A DNA stretch of 64,000 nt from Cynocephalus volans (GCF_027409185.1 NC_084462.1:179666071-179730070); one strand, 5' to 3'. Shown: positions 32,331 through 44,760, counted from the stretch's first letter. A program made the numbers and translations. The notes: a model not told the origin generated them from the letters alone.

Positions 32331-35300
32331 GGAAGCTAGCTGTCAGATTACAGAGCCTAAGCAAAAAGAGCTAAAAACCCACTCTGCTCTCCCATCTCTG
32401 AGAATAAAGGATGGGAAAGCATATCTCTTCTTCCAAGTGGTGCCCATACTTCATCCCAGCTTCAAAATCTCGTGGTTCTGTTAAGGGGGATAAGGAAGAG
32501 AGATGATTTCCGTGGTGGTTTGGATTTGCATTTTTATGTATTACAGGATCCTGTTGATTTATCATTGTTAGTGTATCTGATTATATTAGGGTGTCTTAGA
32601 TGTTCTTTGTAGAAAGTGATATATTTCACATTCAAAGACAAGGAATTTATGGATCCAAGTGCCAGAGTGAGGGTTTATTTCAGTTTTTGAAAGAATTATT
32701 CTTGATGGATTTTACGAAACGAGACTGAGAAATGATTTGATGTGTGGAGTGAGAAGTCATGGAGCATTATGCTGATGATTGGCAATTTATTCCAAGCACG
32801 AGGCAAACCTACTGCAAATGAGAGGCACAGCTGGGAAGGTGGTTTGGGTTGCGGTGGTGGGCGTTTGGCGTTTGGGGAGTGAATGATTAACAGTGCATCC
32901 AGGGTAATTAGGTAAAGGCGAGGAGGGAATGTGGGTGTGTGTGTGTGTGAGCATGCTTATGTGTGTGCGCTAGCGGGTGCAGAGATTATCTACTTCCATT
33001 TTCATTTGACAGGGACCCAGAAAGGGAAAAACACTTGCCCAGGGCACACAGTGAGGTGTTTGGAAGCTTCCCTGTCTGAACTCTATGTTTGCTCCTCTCC
33101 CTCCCTTTCCACCTTCCAAAGGAAGTTCAGAGTCCTCTACTTTGTCCCAGGATTGGGAATGAGGAGGCTGCTGAGCCTCTGGGAAGAGCTGTAAGATTCT
33201 GAGCTGGAACCTTCTCTTCGTGGGAAGTGAAGTTTTTTTGACACTCATCTTCCCTCATGTGAAAGCTGCGATGTTTCTGAGGCCAACAGATGAAACATTT
33301 CCCAATTCCCATTGCCTTACAAGCTTGTGTCTTACAGAAGATACCTTTGGTTGAAGAGGAATAAGAACAGGAAAGTGTGGCAAACCCATGCTGTGTTTTC
33401 TGCTTTTCGGAAACTTCATTCTGTTTAACTTAAGCAGCTCAGTGTACCAGGGCAGGGTGGTGTGCTCGCCAGAGGCTGAGGGGAAGTAAGCAGTGCTGTG
33501 TGAAGGTGCAGGCTCTGTCCTCAGGGGCAAGCCTCATCCAATCTCATCTTATGTCATTAAAGAGGAATAGAGCAATTTGGAAAAATGCTTTTAATGTAAT
33601 TGAAAAATGCAGATTGCAAAATTGGCACACTTAGGACTTGAGACAATCTAGTAAATTATTTCTTGCTGCTTATAAAACTTGGACACAGAAGACTCTTAAA
33701 GGCGCCCATCTAGTGCCCAGTGATAGCTATATTCTTTTTCTTTTTTAAAAATGATTTATTTTAGATTTAATTTGTTTCATCATAAAAGTGGTAAAAGTTT
33801 GAAGAAAATGGCAGAAATTAAAGGATTAACCATAGACCCTCCAATCAAACATAATGACTGAATGTTTTGCAAGTAGCATTTCCTTCTAGGCTTTTTTCCC
33901 ATGTCTATCAACTAGTTTTAATCATACCATAGTACTTTGTTTTTGTAACACACATTTAAGAAATACATGATGGTCATTTCTCCTCCAAATTGCTAGTATT
34001 TTTTCTCCTTAAAAGAAGGGTTGAATAAGTCACTCCAACCTTTTACCCTTTTCTCCTAGCTTATGCTGTTTCTAGTCAGGTGTTTTCTTTTGTCCTTTCT
34101 CCTCGGTGGACACAGCTTTTGTGTAGATGCGTCACATATTGGAAGTAGTGGAGCAGGATGTAAGGAGGAGAGCACTGGTGTGCAGCCAGAGGTGCATGCG
34201 TGTGGGAGCAAGGCGTGAGCCCAGGATCCCCGGAAGCCTGCCTTCACTGGGCTTCCCATCTGGCAAGCTTCCTGAAGTTTCCTTACTTGACAAAGGATAA
34301 AAGAGCACATACCTCAATCCTCCACATAGAATGCTGTGATCCAGGCTGAAATGCAGGGAGGACCCGATGTGCTTTGGAAACCTAGACCCAAGTGGCCCCA
34401 TAGCTCTGCTTTGCCAGGAGTCATGGAGCTGTTGCAGGCCTGTCTTCCCTTGCCAGGAGTGGGCATTGGGGACCTCTGTCCCTCTGTGAATAGGGTCCAT
34501 ACAGGGAGGGAGACACTCTCAGGGCTGTTGCTGGTCAAGGTCTTTTGAGTTTGGAACTCTGATTAGTTGAATATTCTGGATGTCCCTGGATTAAGATTCT
34601 AAGTTTCTTTTCTCTCTCATTTTCTATCTCTTTGTCTTTCTGTTATATTTTTTTCTGGGAAATTTTTTCCACTGTATCTTTCAGTCTTTTTTTTTCTTGT
34701 TTTGATTTTGTATTCTGCTGTCATATACCTAAACATTTTTTATTGAAGTATAACTTACATTCAGAAAAGCATTCTGTTCTGTCATATTTTTACATTCCAA
34801 AGGCTGTTTCTTATTTTCTGAATGTTCCTTTTTTAAAGATAGTATTTTTAAAAATTGTATATTTACAAGGTCTTTTTTTAGGTCTCTGAGTTCTTTGAAA
34901 GTTTTCCTTTGTTTTCTGAAATGTTTCAGTCTCTTTCTAGCTCCTTAGGTCTTTTTGTTTTGGTGTCTGTGATCCATGTTAGATTTTTTCTGCGGCTTAT
35001 TCTGATTCAGGAGGAAGGCCCTAAAAAGCTGACCTGCCCAGAAGCTGTGTCTGTGTGTATGTGCATGTGTGTGTGTGTGGGGGGAGGGTTGGGGGGTTTG
35101 TCCACAGTGAGCTTGCTGTAGGGTTATGAGCAGCAAGCTGGCGCTCATCACAGGACCCCCAAATGTGAATACCTGTATGTGTTTTCTCTTAGTCTGGCCA
35201 GTTTCTGAGGGGAATTTTCTGTTCCTCTGGGGTGGGCTCAGCCTGCTGCCAGCCTTCTGGCATCTGAGCTGGGGAAGAGGGTTAGGGTCTCAGCATTCAG

Positions 35301-35948
35301 CCTGCAAACTTCACGTCTCCATCCTGTCCTCCAGCTTGTTTTCTTTTTCACTCACATCCCTGGCTCGTCTTTTCCTCCCAGTGCACAGATCTGTGTCATT
35401 CTTTTCAGTGGCTACACAGTGTTCCATTTATGGCACACACCATCATTTACGTGCAAAAGTGGCTGAGTCTTCTTACCCTCCACAGTGGCAGAAATATTAC
35501 TTTTCTTAAATGTCTGCTAATTTAATTGTAGCTTATTTGAGAACCAAATGACTTCATTAGTGTACAGCTCTTTTAGAACTGGACCTGGCACCTCGTTAAT
35601 TCTAAATAAGGGTTTGTTATCTTGGTTTTTGTCCATTAATCTCCTGCTGTCTTAGTGTTTCTTTTATCCAGGCAATTTGCATATTAATAATATTGACCCT
35701 TTATCATATTTCATCTTACTTTACTTCCCCCACTGTGTTGTTTGACTTTGAATTTTGATATTTCATCATTATTATTTTTTTTAACAGAGAAGACCTAACA
35801 TTTTTGTAGTCAAGCTTATGGACCTTTCCCTTTGTAATTGTCCTGTGGCTTTAGAGAATGTCGTGTCCTCCACCCGACATCCGATAGTCACCTATGTTTG
35901 ACCTTCATCTAGCAGTGATTAGCTTGAGCCAGTTTCAGTTCTCATCAG

Positions 35949-36071
35949 CGGGTCCGAGGCAGGCTGTGCGCCACTGTGATGAATGTGCGCCTGGTGCCAG
36001 GGATCGATCGGCATATTAAGGAGCCGCGCTGACGTCCCAGCAGCCTGCTTCGTGACGCTCCCCCACTGACG
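35949..36071. promoter_or_regulatory. CpG-dense intronic patch with CRE-like sites
   Basis: Twelve CpG dinucleotides in 123 bp, surrounded by CpG-poor intron. Motifs: TGACGTCC (36030-36037), further TGACG half-sites at 36053-36057 and 36067-36071, a TATA-like TATTAA at 36014-36019 followed by 'ggagccgcgctgacgtc', and the palindrome GATCGATC. CpG retention means either protection from methylation in the germ line or a recent insertion. Function is unproved. Confidence 0.35.
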
Positions 36072-36159
36072 CTGGCTACTAATGATTTAGAATGACCTTC
36101 TTCCCACTCAGCTTATTCCACAGGGCACAGGTCCACCACAGCCTCCCAAACCTTTTTTA

Positions 36160-36400
36160 AAAAAAGAAATGTTGTATTTGACCATAAAAGAAATACACGT
36201 ACGCAATGGAAAAAAACAGAAAGGTATAAAGAAGAAAAAAATTGCCCATGGTCTCTCTACCCAGAGGCAATAACTGTAGACTTTTTGGTATATTTCCTTC
36301 CAGTCTTAGAACAAAACGTAGCTGAGCTCCAACTATACATATAATTTTTAATCTTTTTGCTCCCACATAACTGCAGCAGCAGTTTTTTAATGCTATAATT
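36160..36400 (-). repeat. L1M-type antisense fragment, left part
   Basis: 'gaaaaaaacagaaaggtata' and 'ctctctacccagaggcaata' then 'tttggtatatttccttccag' match the antisense 3' region of old L1s. It appears to continue after the hAT element at about 36910-37660. Confidence 0.5.
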
Positions 36401-36405
36401 TATTG

Positions 36406-36907
36406 CAGTGGTTTGCAGTGTGGTCTGCAAACCCCTGGGGGTCCTCGAGACCCTTTCAGCGGGTCAAAACCATTTTCATAATAATACCTACAAGTTATTT
36501 GCCTTTTTCATTCTCATTCTCTCATGAGTGTACGTGGAGTTTTCCAGAGGCTATGGGACGCGTGCTGTTGTAGTAGATTAAATACAGAAGCAGATATGAA
36601 AGCCCAGCTGTCTTGTATGAAGCCAGACATTAATGAGATCTGCAAAAATGTAAACAATGCCTTCTCACTAATTTTTTTGTCTTGGAAAATATAGCTTTTT
36701 TAAAAAATAAGAAATACGTTGTTTTTGTTAACATGTGGTGAGTTTATTGTTACTTTTACATAAATTAGTAAATGTTTAAAAATGTCCTTGGTTTTTATTT
36801 CTAATATGCTAAATCTTGATAGCTATAACCCACATAAACAACAGCTCTTTGAGGTCCTCAATCATTTTAGACAGTGTAAAGAGGACCGAAAGGTTTGAGA
36901 ACCACTG
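36406..36907 (+). mobile_element. hAT-type DNA transposon relic (non-autonomous)
   Basis: The ends CAGTGGTTTGCA and (complement) CAGTGGTTCTCAAACC are inverted, with the 5' CAGTG typical of mammalian hAT elements. Interior text: 'cattttcataataataccta', 'ttctcatgagtgtacgtgg', 'ataacccacataaacaacag', which I recognise from Charlie/Cheshire-like elements. No transposase frame. An 8-bp target duplication could not be confirmed. Confidence 0.6.
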
Positions 36908-37259
36908 TTTCCTTTATGTCTGTAGTTCCACTTTGGGGGATGTCACTAAATGTATTGGTAAAAACAGCAGCCCGTCCCAGCTATGGGGCAAGTGAGTAGG
37001 TTCTGGTCCAGCTGTGTCCTCATCTTCTTCTGCTTGGTTAGATTTCCAAACTGCATGACAAAAACGTGATCGCAGGGGTCCAAACCTCCTTCAGACCACC
37101 TGCATCTTCCCTCCTGCCCTTCTGCCCTTTGTGAAGAAGATTTAACAGCGTTACAAAACGGTGAGAAAAAATCTCCCAACTCCAACATACATTAAAATTA
37201 TGATTATCCTTTTAATAACCTCCCATCAATTTCTGGCCCCTCTGGGCTTGTGTTTTTCA

Positions 37260-37660
37260 CAGAGTGCGCATGGTGCTGCAGCCTGCTCTCCCACTTAACA
37301 TGCTCTCCCAGCCCTTCCCACCGCTGCACCATCAGCCACTGCTGCGTCTCGAGGGCCGTCAATTTTCACTGGTTCCATGACGCTCTATCGCGTTGATTAA
37401 CTGTAATTTACTTAGCTGCTCTTGGACACTTAGGTGGTTTCTAATTTTTGCTATTATAGATAATGCTGAAGAGATTATCTTCATGCATGAAACCCTTTTC
37501 TGTTGGATTATTTCCTTCAGATTGATTCCCACAAGTGGCACCACTGGGTCAAAGGGTTGTACATTTTCATGGGTCCAGATACGTCTCCTGTCAGATTGCT
37601 TTCCAAAAGGATTATACCAATTTGCACTGCCATCGCAAAGCCTGTGTAATAACCAACTAT
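37260..37660 (-). repeat. L1M-type antisense fragment, right part
   Basis: 'ttggacacttaggtggtttc', 'gctattatagataatgctga', 'tggcaccactgggtcaaagg', 'tttccaaaaggattatacca' follow the antisense old-L1 order. Confidence 0.65.
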
Positions 37661-38624
37661 TTTGCTTAACTATGATGCCTAGAATTTTCCTTTGGAGCCC
37701 TGAGGGGGCAAAGGCCCTTATCTAAGTGACTGTGACCTATAATTATTTAGACTAACACCAAAATTGCTTTCAGAACATTTTTAACATGCTGAGTTTAGAA
37801 CTGTAATTCACATACATGCCAGCATTAAAAGTTTCACAAGTAGCAATTTCTCTCCCCCTACTTACAGTGTGTTTACACAGCCTAGGACAACTGTGGAGAA
37901 AAGGAAAGAGCTTTTATAAACAGAAGTGGTCTCTTCCTGAACTAGTTGAAGTGTTATTTTGAAAGGTACAAAACACAAATTAAGACATATTTTCATTGTA
38001 ACTTTTGGTTAGAAATGTTGTTTGTTTTCGTCCCAGCCTCTTTTCATGTTCTTTTACTCTCATTCAAGTGTGTTCTGAAATGTGCTGGGACCTCAGACTC
38101 TTGCCATGTTGCTGTTAGCCCCAGGGGTGGGGGGCAGTGGGGGGACATCATGGCTGTCATCAGGTGCTGGCAGGGCTGCCATGGGGAAGAGGACTTGGAC
38201 GTATCCTGGTGTGCTCTGAGGGCAGAAGCAGGACATGATGGAAAGTGCAGGGAGGAAGAGGTCAGTGCATTGTGAGAAAGAACTTTCCAGCACTCAGAAT
38301 GGGTCAACTTGGGGAGTGGGCTGCTTGGAAAGAGAGTGAGGGCCCTTGTGTGGAGGGGTTTAGGGCAGGTTGGAGCCTATTTTGCCCAGCAGGTGGGCTG
38401 GGAAGTACATGCAGGCCTGAGTCAGGGACTGGGGTAGCAGGTGCCAAGGCCCCTTCTGGCGTGGTATGTGCTATGGTGAGGGCAAAACGGTGGCTGCGTA
38501 CCACTCTGCAGAGAACCCTCAGCTTGGCCCTGAAATACGCTGCCCCCGGCCCTCACTGCAGCCTAGCACAGGGCTCCGCACCCTGCACACATTCAAGGAG
38601 TCAGGCACATCTCTTCCCTAATTT

Positions 38625-38745
38625 CTCTGCACTTCAGCCTTCTCATCTGTGAAATAATTACCTCACAGGGCTGTGAGGATCAGACGAGGTTAGATGTGTG
38701 AAACCACTTTGTAAACCATAAAGCCCTTACGAATGGAAGGTATTA
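38625..38745 (+). repeat. MIR SINE relic
   Basis: 'cttcagccttctcatctgtg', 'acagggctgtgaggatcaga' and 'ccactttgtaaacc'. Confidence 0.75.
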
Positions 38746-39699
38746 CCCAGAACTCCAAGCCAGGGTTTATTCTGTAATTGCCTCCTAAGCTGCGTTCCTA
38801 AGCGCGTGAGGCTTGCAATCCAATTTGCCTCCAGTTGCCTTGATTCGCCGATCAAGTAATCCGGTGTGTACCCATTGACTCTAGCAGGCCTCGAGGACCT
38901 CGGGCTCCTCTAGGTGTGGCTGCCCATTTTCCAGCTCAGCAGCGTGACAGCGGCTGCTGTTGGTTGAGGTGGTTACTTGGGGTGCGGCTCAGCTGATGAG
39001 CCTCTGGAAGTCTCCATCAGCCAGGCTCCTCGACTTGCTGCCGTGTGGCCTGTGGATTCCTCAGGCCTTGCTTTGTGCTGGCTGTCTGTGGTGCGAGGAG
39101 AGAGGGCCCTTCGCTGTGGTGTCAGAGGCCTGGTTTTTCCTCTTCCTTCTTTGTTTGGTCATCTATCTGTCTGTCCAGCCATTGGCAGAACTCTGGCTCT
39201 GTACAAGGCCTTGGGCTCAGACAGCCCAGACCCAACCTTGCTGGCAGGAAGGCTAATGGGGGACAGACATTGAAGCAGACCCGAGGGAGACAATGTGACA
39301 GGCCCTCCAGGGGCCACCTAAGTTGGGGACAGGGAAATACAAAGGAGAATGGGGTGGGCCTGTCAAGTCTTGGGGATAGGACAGGAGAAGCTTCAGAGAA
39401 GGTGAAAGTCAAGCTGGGTCTTGGGAGATGAGGAGATAAGCAGCCAGGTGGGTGGGGAGAGTGGCCCTGTGCTGTGCTTATTGGTAGGCTGTGTGGAGGA
39501 GACAGCAAGGGTGGCTCAGGTGCAGTGCTTGGGCCTATCATCGGCTTTAGGTCTGGGTGGTCAGTGGCATGAGGCCAGCTGCCGCTTCCTGTGCTGTGCT
39601 GGGTTGGGCACCACACTGGGGTTTTACATCTCATTTATCCACAGCTGGGGCACAGGACAGTCTGCTGAGCTCAGGAGTTCCATTTAGGGGTTCCATCTC

Positions 39700-40020
39700 A
39701 GCCTTTGCACTTTCTAATTTGGTGGCTTAGTGTAAGTTATTTAACTCTCTGGACCTTAGTGTCCCCGTCAGTAAATCAGGGATAATAATAGCATCCACCT
39801 CAGCCTTCTGAGGATTAAACAAGAGAACCCATGGAAAATGCTTAGGACACTGCTAGGCCTATGGTTAGCACTCCATAATGTAAGCTGGCATCCTTGTGCC
39901 TATTTTACAGATGGGAAAACTGAGGACTAGAGAGGGGCATTGAAGAACATGTAGTGCCTGAGCACAGAGCTGGCATTTGAACTCATCAGCCCTTTCTACT
40001 TCTGCATTCTGGGATTGTTC
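39700..40020. repeat. Two MIR relics in opposite orientation
   Basis: Sense MIR at about 39705-39885 ('gtgtccccgtcagtaaatca', 'gataataatagcatccacct') is followed at about 39890-40015 by antisense MIR ('tattttacagatgggaaaac', 'ctgagcacagagctggcatt'). Confidence 0.75.
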
Positions 40021-40079
40021 TAGTTGCCTCCCTGCTGGGGAGCTGCAAAGGGTAGTCATGTGACCATGGTGAGCCCTTT

Positions 40080-40245
40080 AATTTTTGAGTCTTAATGAGC
40101 TCATCTGTAAAATGGAAAGAGCTCTAATATAAGTTCCATGATGGCAAGAAATTTTTTTTCTCTTGTTATATATCTCTAGTTCTTGAGAGAGAACTGGGCA
40201 CATCGTAGGTGCTTACAAGGCATTTGAGAAGGAATGAATAACACC
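40080..40245 (+). repeat. MIR piece followed by an L2 tail
   Basis: 'aatgagctcatctgtaaaat' (MIR), then 'agagaactgggcacatcgta' and 'ggtgcttacaaggcatttga' (L2 tail). Confidence 0.6.
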
Positions 40246-42384
40246 TGCTCAGTCTACCATACTCTCGTGGGCTTCCTTGAACCTCAGGGGTATGGAGAAT
40301 CTTGGGAGGTCCCATCCTCATTCCCTGACCCCATTCCTCACTCTGTGCAGTAAGTATTCCCGAGGGGAATGGTTTGTTAAATGTGGCCAGGTTTGTGAAG
40401 GGGCTTTGGAAACTGTGCTGGGAGCTAAATCAAAGAGATGATTGTTCCACATCTGCTGAAATGTTTGTGTTTATGCTCCCAGGTAATTGTCTTGGGCTGA
40501 TGCTTGTAGCTTGTGCGTTTGTTTATTATTTATTTATAAATCATAAATCCAGAAAGGATTTCAGGAAGCTTACAATAAAAGATACGAACACAGTAAAGCT
40601 GTTAAAACAAAACAGACCATTAAAAGGCACCCGGAAGGAGAAGGAAGCTCATAAATCAAGTGCAGAGCTAGCCTGTTTCTGGCCGGTGCCTTCCGTCTTA
40701 CTCCATGAGCTCTTGTAGCCCCAGGGCAGGAGGCAAAGGACTGCCCAGTTCTTGCTGCCTGAGGGAAGCCAACACATGTGTTCCACATGGGGATGTGGGC
40801 TGGCAGGACAGTGGTGCTAAGAGGGAAGGCAGTGAGTATCGTCTGGGGGCCATGTCTTGGCTGCCCTGGGATGAGATAAGGCTCAGAGGAGAGGTGAGGG
40901 GGACATTTCTGTAGGATTCAACCTAAGGAGAGGTCTTGTGCTGTCCACAAGGTGGGATGCAGCAGGGCCAGACAGCCTGTGTTGTTCTCTTTTCTGTGGC
41001 TCAGTTTCTGTCCTGCCAAATGGCGATAATAATAATCAGCTCAAAGAACTTTTGTGAGGATCAGTGTGGTGCTGTTTGGCCAGACACTTGGCCTTTGGAA
41101 AATGTTTTTGTTGCGGAGCTGACCCGTGTGGGTTGTGATTCTCACAGTGAATGTCGTGCTGGGCAAACTGCTCAAGTCCGTCTCTTGGGCCCCCAAGTTT
41201 GGAGGAGGTGGCTCTGGAGGGGGCGTCAGGATGGGGTCTCCCCTCATGCCCTCGACTCTGTCCACACTGACTTTGTCGAGCGTGGCCCGTTCATTATTGC
41301 TTAAAAACACTTAAGGAGTTCAAAGCAAAGGGAACATACTTTTTAATTATTTCTCTGCTTGTCTCCAGCAATGCTGTTGTCAAGGAAACCAAAACCTTTG
41401 AAAAGCTTTTCAGCTTCCCGGTCGGAAGAGGATACTTGTACAGTGCTTATATTGTCAGTGGAAATGGACCTGTCGTTCTACAAAATCTGTTTCTTTTAAA
41501 AGGATTTGCTTTCTTCACTTCTTACAAATAGAATCTTTTTGACCTTTTAACAGAAGATGGAAGGTTGTTACTGGTATTTTCTCTTAAAATAATTGCCTGC
41601 ATTCTTGACTCATAGTATTTCATTCATTCAGCATCTGTTGGGAGACTTGGGTGCTTGGGATGGGAGTGGGACACGGAGATGAATACTGCCTCAAAGCCTT
41701 CCTTGAAAGGCTCCTGGCTCAATGGGAAGAAGAAATAGGAACACAGATCATCACAGTGCAGCATCCTGACTGCTCCGAGGGATGGAGGAAAGATGCTCTG
41801 GGCATAGAGAACAGCCCTGGGGAGGGGCAGTGCCAGTAAGAGTCACAGAGGGGTCTTAAAGGGTGGGTAGACATTGCATTGTAGCAAAGCAATGGAGGAG
41901 CATTCTGTGCAGAGGGAAAAGACTGCACAAAGGTGTGGAGGCATGGAAGAGTGTGCTCCCATCAGTAAACTGCAAGGCAGTTAGATGGGGCTAGTGGGTC
42001 AGATGCATCAAGCCTGGGGAGCGAGACAGTCTGGAGAAGGCCTGTGAGGCAGAAGATCAGAAGTGGGGAGAGTGATGAGGTTGTAACACACGCTTTTCAA
42101 CGCACATTCTATTTCCCTCGGACTGAGCCCTGCTTCTTGATGCATGTAGGCACGTCACTCTTTACGTTCTAGCTTCAGAGGGAAGGACACTGCTAACGTG
42201 CTTTGCATTTAATAAATCACTTTTGCTGCAGAAGCTTGGCTTTCACTGTAGTGTTTCAGCCAGCATTCCAGTAAAACTTTATGATAGTTAAGCCCATCAA
42301 AGGCATTCGTTTTATATGAAAAAGATAAGTCATTGTTAGAAAAACAGGAATCTTACTTTTAAACAGCGCTTGTTATTTTTCTTG

Positions 42385-42530
42385 TAAAACTTTAAAAATT
42401 AATTTCAGATTTATAGCAGAGTTATAAAAATAATACAAAGAGTTCCTATATACCCTTCACTCAACTTCACCTAATGTTAACATCTTACAAACCCTGGTGC
42501 ATTTGTCAAACTATGCTAATTAAACATTGG
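42385..42530 (-). repeat. Old L1M-type fragment, left half of a split element
   Basis: 'gttcctatatacccttcact' and 'cttcacctaatgttaacatc' are typical of antisense old L1 3' sequence. The same element resumes at about 44655-44760. Confidence 0.65.
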
Positions 42531-42558
42531 TATGAGAGTGCTTCAAAAAGTCCATAGA
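42531..42558. mobile_element. Mariner-like MITE, left half
   Basis: 'gagagtgcttcaaaaagtcc' matches the left end of the copy at 9441. The L1 at 42559-44571 is inserted here. Confidence 0.6.
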
Positions 42559-43078
42559 TTTCTCCAATAGTGAACATGCAGAACGAGAAATCAAGAAAGC
42601 CTGCCCATTTACAATAGCCACCAAAAAAATAAAATACTTAGGAATTGAGTTAACCAAGGATGTGAAAAATCTCTATAATGAGAACTACAAACCACTGCTG
42701 AGAGAAATTAGAGAGGATACAAGAAGATGGAAAGATATCCCATGCTCTTGGATTGGGAGAATCAACATAGTGAAAATGTCCATACTACCCAAAGTGATAT
42801 ACAAATTTAATGCAATCCCCATCAAAATTCCAAAGACATTTTTCTCAGAAATGGAAAGAACTAGCCAGACATTTATATGGAATAATAAAAGACCACGTGT
42901 AGCCAAAGCAATGCTGATCAAAAAAAATAAAGCTGGAGGCATAACACTACCTGACTTTAAGCTATACTACAAAGCTATAATAACCAAAACAGTATGGTAC
43001 TGGCATAAAAACAGACACACTGACCAATGGAATAGAATAGAGAATCCAGAAATCAACCCACACTTACTGCCATCTGAT

Positions 43079-43254
43079 ATATATATATATATTTTTTTTA
43101 AAAGATGACCGGTAAGGGGATCTTAACCCTTGACTTGGTGTTGTCAGCACCATGCTCACCCAGTGAGCAAACCGGCCATCCCTATATGGGATCCGAACCC
43201 GCGGCCTCGGTGCTCCCAGCGCCACACTCTCCCGAGTGAGCCACGGGCTCAGCC
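43079..43254 (-). mobile_element. tRNA-Ile SINE dimer inside the young L1
   Basis: Reverse dimer with target duplication ctgccatctgat at 43067-43078 and 43255-43266, both within ORF2. The insert plus one target copy is 188 bp. The L1 frame is broken by SINE stops but the same frame number (phase) resumes on both sides. Confidence 0.9.
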
Positions 43255-44360
43255 CTGCCATCTGATCTTTGACAAAGGCACCAAGCCTATTCACTGGGGA
43301 AGGGACTGCCTCTTCAGCAAATGGTGCTGGGATAGCTGGATATCCATATGCAGGAGAATGAAACTAGACCCATACCTCTCACCATATTCTAAAATCAACT
43401 CAAAATGGATTAAGGATTTAAATATACACCCTGAAACAATAAAACTTTTTAAAGAAAACATAGGAGAAACACTTCAGGAAATAGGACTGGACACAGACTT
43501 CATGAATACGACCCCAAAAGCACGGGCAACCAAAGGAAAAATAAACAAATGGGATTATATCAAACTAAAAAGCTTCTGCACAGCAAAAGAAACAATTAAC
43601 AGAGTTAAAAGACAACCAACAGAGTGGGAGAAAATATTTGCAAAATATACATCTGACAAAGGATTAATATCCAGAATATATAAGGAACTCAAACAACTTT
43701 ACAAGAAAAAAACAAGCAACCCAATTAAAAAATGGGCAAAAGAGCTAAGTAGGCATTTCTCTAAGGAAGATATACAAATGGCCAACAGACATATGAAAAA
43801 ATGCTCAACATCACTCCGCATCCGGGAAATGCAAATCAAAACCACACTGAGATACCATCTAACCCCAGTTAGGATGGCTAAAATCCAAAAGACTCTGAAT
43901 GATAAATGCTGGCGAGGTTGCGGAGAAAAAGGAACTCTCATACATTGTTGGTGGGACTGCAAAATGGTGCAGCCTCTATGGAAAATGGTATGGAGGTTCC
44001 TCAAACAATTGCAGATAGATCTACCATATGACCCAGCTACCCCACTGCTGGGAATATACCCAGAGGAATGGAAATCATCAAGTCGAAGGTATACCTGTTC
44101 CCCAATGTTCATCGCAGCACTCTTTACAATAGCCAAGAGTTCGAATCAGCCCAAATGTCCATCATCAGATGAGTGGATACGGAAAATGTGGTACATCTAC
44201 ACAATGGAATACTACTCAGCTATAAAAACGAATGAAATACTGCCATTTTCAACAACAGGATGGACCTTGAGAGAATTATATTAAGTGAAACCAGTCAGGC
44301 ACAAAAAGAGGAATACCACGTGTTCTCACTTATTGGTGGGAGCTAAAAATTAATATATAT

Positions 44361-44363
<3 letters not shown>

Positions 44364-44398
<35 letters not shown>

Positions 44399-44411
44399 CG
44401 GGGGGGGGGGG
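44364..44411. repeat. CA microsatellite and 12-G run in the L1 3' UTR
   Basis: (CA)16 at 44364-44395 is followed by 12 consecutive G at 44400-44411. Both are likely unstable. Confidence 0.9.
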
Positions 44412-44477
44412 AAGAAGATATAACAACCACAATTACTTGAAGTTGATATGACAAGCAAACAGAAAGGACATTGTTGT

Positions 44478-44509
44478 GGGGGAGGGAGGAGAGGGAGGAG
44501 GGAGGGAGG
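44478..44509 (+). other. G-quadruplex-type polypurine tract of the L1 3' UTR
   Basis: Five or more runs of three to five Gs separated by A or GGA spacers. L1 3' UTRs of many mammals carry such a tract, which can form a G-quadruplex. Confidence 0.75.
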
Positions 44510-44585
44510 TTTTGGTAAGGGGCAGCAATAATCAACCACAATGTATATCGACAAAATAAAATTAAAAAAAAAAAAAGTCCATAGA

Positions 44586-44645
44586 AAAATAGAATAAAAA
44601 GATATTACAAATCTTCCCCTTGAACTATTTGAAGTGCTCTTGTGC
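44586..44645. mobile_element. Mariner-like MITE, right half
   Basis: 'aatagaataaaaagatatta' and 'gaactatttgaagtgctctt' complete the MITE begun at 42531, matching the interior and right end of the copy at 9441-9640. Confidence 0.6.
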
Positions 44646-44654
44646 AACTCTGTT

Positions 44655-44760
44655 AACTAAACTGTGGACTATATTTGGATTTCACCAGTTTTCTCACTAT
44701 TGTTCTTTTTCTGTTTCAGGATCCAATCTGAGATACCATGTTGCATTTAGAGCACTCTTG
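44655..44760 (-). repeat. Old L1M-type fragment, right half
   Basis: 'taaactgtggactatatttg', 'gatttcaccagttttctcac', 'caggatccaatctgagatac' continue the old element interrupted at 42530. Confidence 0.65.

Larger units (their letters stand above)
42559..44571 (+). mobile_element. Younger 5'-truncated L1, ORF2 C-terminus, 3' UTR and A-tail
   Basis: Flanked by target duplication aaaaagtccataga (42545-42558 and 44572-44585) and ending in an A-tail, so it is a single target-primed insertion. A long ORF2 frame remains: about 150 residues from 42662 ([17 protein letters not shown] near its end) and, after a SINE, 43254-44284 with the Cys-rich segment [20 protein letters not shown] and [12 protein letters not shown] stop lies in the inserted SINE, and a 1-base shift near 44250 moves the last residues (FSLIGGS) to another frame. 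The element lacks endonuclease and reverse transcriptase. The 3' UTR holds a CA repeat, 12 Gs and a G-rich tract. Confidence 0.93.

Noticed and set aside
39122..39634. 170-codon minus-strand frame
   Set aside because: Pro/Ser/His-rich low complexity with an equal open frame on the other strand. No domain or conserved start context is evident.
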